Shown: in pieces, positions 63,898-64,000 of the stretch
How the letters are laid out: the number at the start of each line of letters is the position of its first letter
Position numbering within the stretch: position 1 is the stretch's first letter
From: an uncultured Litoreibacter sp.
GTDB lineage: Bacteria > Pseudomonadota > Alphaproteobacteria > Rhodobacterales > Rhodobacteraceae
Length of the DNA: 64,000 bases
Direction of reading: 5' to 3'
NCBI GenBank assembly: GCA_947493265.1
Contig: CANLQL010000001.1
Coordinates: forward strand, 310,001 to 374,000
Translations under genes and position numbers: made by a program
Notes under the pieces: generated by a model
What the model was told of the DNA's origin: nothing
What the model saw: the letters and a program-made list of their open reading frames with translations, nothing else
Databases searched by the model: none

Positions 63898-64000
63898 TTA
63901 AGATCCGTCATTACTTTCTAAAGCAGCAAGTGCGGTTTCGCCATAGGCTAGATCGCAAAACTCCAACGCAACCAAGGGGTCTGACGTTGCACAATCGGCC
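63898..64000 (-). CDS. C-terminal end of a probable AerR/PpaA B12-binding regulator
   Basis: A frame of 33 codons runs from the right edge to a TAA at 63898, 25 bases before ppsR on the same strand. It reads ...ADCATSDPLVALEFCDLAYGE. The ADxxxxDPxxALE ending resembles the end of B12-binding domains, and aerR/ppaA lies at exactly this place before crtJ/ppsR in Rhodobacter. The call rests mostly on position. Confidence 0.45.
   Translation of the reverse strand, partial: ADCATSDPLVALEFCDLAYGETALAALESNDGS

Noticed and set aside
1-64000. CRISPR arrays, prophage, insertion sequences
   Set aside because: I saw no spaced direct repeats of CRISPR size, no transposase or integrase genes and no phage genes in the window.

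Overview
The window is chromosomal DNA of an alphaproteobacterium in the Rhodobacteraceae (Roseobacter-type), very probably an aerobic anoxygenic phototroph. Evidence is the gene content and order: crtA-bchIDO, crtIB-tspO, crtDC, crtEF, bchCXYZ-pufQBALMC, dxs, idi, bchP, a pucC-like gene, bchG and ppsR, next to a Rhodobacteraceae-like ribosomal block and housekeeping genes. crtA together with crtC, crtD and crtF points to spheroidenone as the end carotenoid. pufC, a tetraheme cytochrome, follows pufM and there is no pufX.

Layout. 1-601: edge of a putative 2OG-Fe(II) oxygenase gene and a 105-aa protein of unknown function. 794-5061: ten ribosomal protein genes (L29 to L30) closed by a strong terminator, with neither the usual S10 genes before L29 nor L15/secY after L30. 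5237-17720: accessory metabolism and regulation. It holds an AbrB-type membrane protein, cysteine synthase, an IclR regulator divergent from a methanethiol-oxidase (SELENBP1-like) / ferredoxin / CoA-binding operon, an ECF sigma and anti-sigma pair, a hydrolase, an AraC regulator, and an NmrA/MAPEG/SRPBCC group beside a TetR regulator with a visible operator. 17887-17973: tRNA-Leu(CAG). 18136-30807: housekeeping genes (NDUFA9-like, uppP, gltD-gltB, rppH, ctpA, envC, gpmI). 30868-33957: exopolysaccharide genes. 33968-34842: rlmH-rsfS.

34934-64000 is the photosynthesis gene cluster. bchI and bchD (with the accessory bchO) charge Mg into protoporphyrin; bchXYZ, bchC, bchG and bchP complete bacteriochlorophyll a; crt genes make the carotenoid; dxs, idi and crtE supply isoprenoids; puf genes encode LH1, the reaction-centre L and M subunits and its cytochrome. 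Eight TGT-N12-ACA sequences (PpsR/CrtJ operators) lie in the four intergenic control regions, and ppsR itself sits at the right end, preceded by what looks like the tail of an aerR/ppaA gene. The bchFNBHLM-puh half of the cluster is presumably just beyond the right edge.

The least explained structures are: two tiny overlapping reading frames between bchX and bchY; photosynthesis genes with no normal start codon where homology begins (crtA, probably ATT; crtC); a CTG start for rsfS; possible leaderless starts at crtI and bchG; and an array of four direct repeats with an exact 11-bp period plus a perfect palindrome in the gltD-gltB gap.
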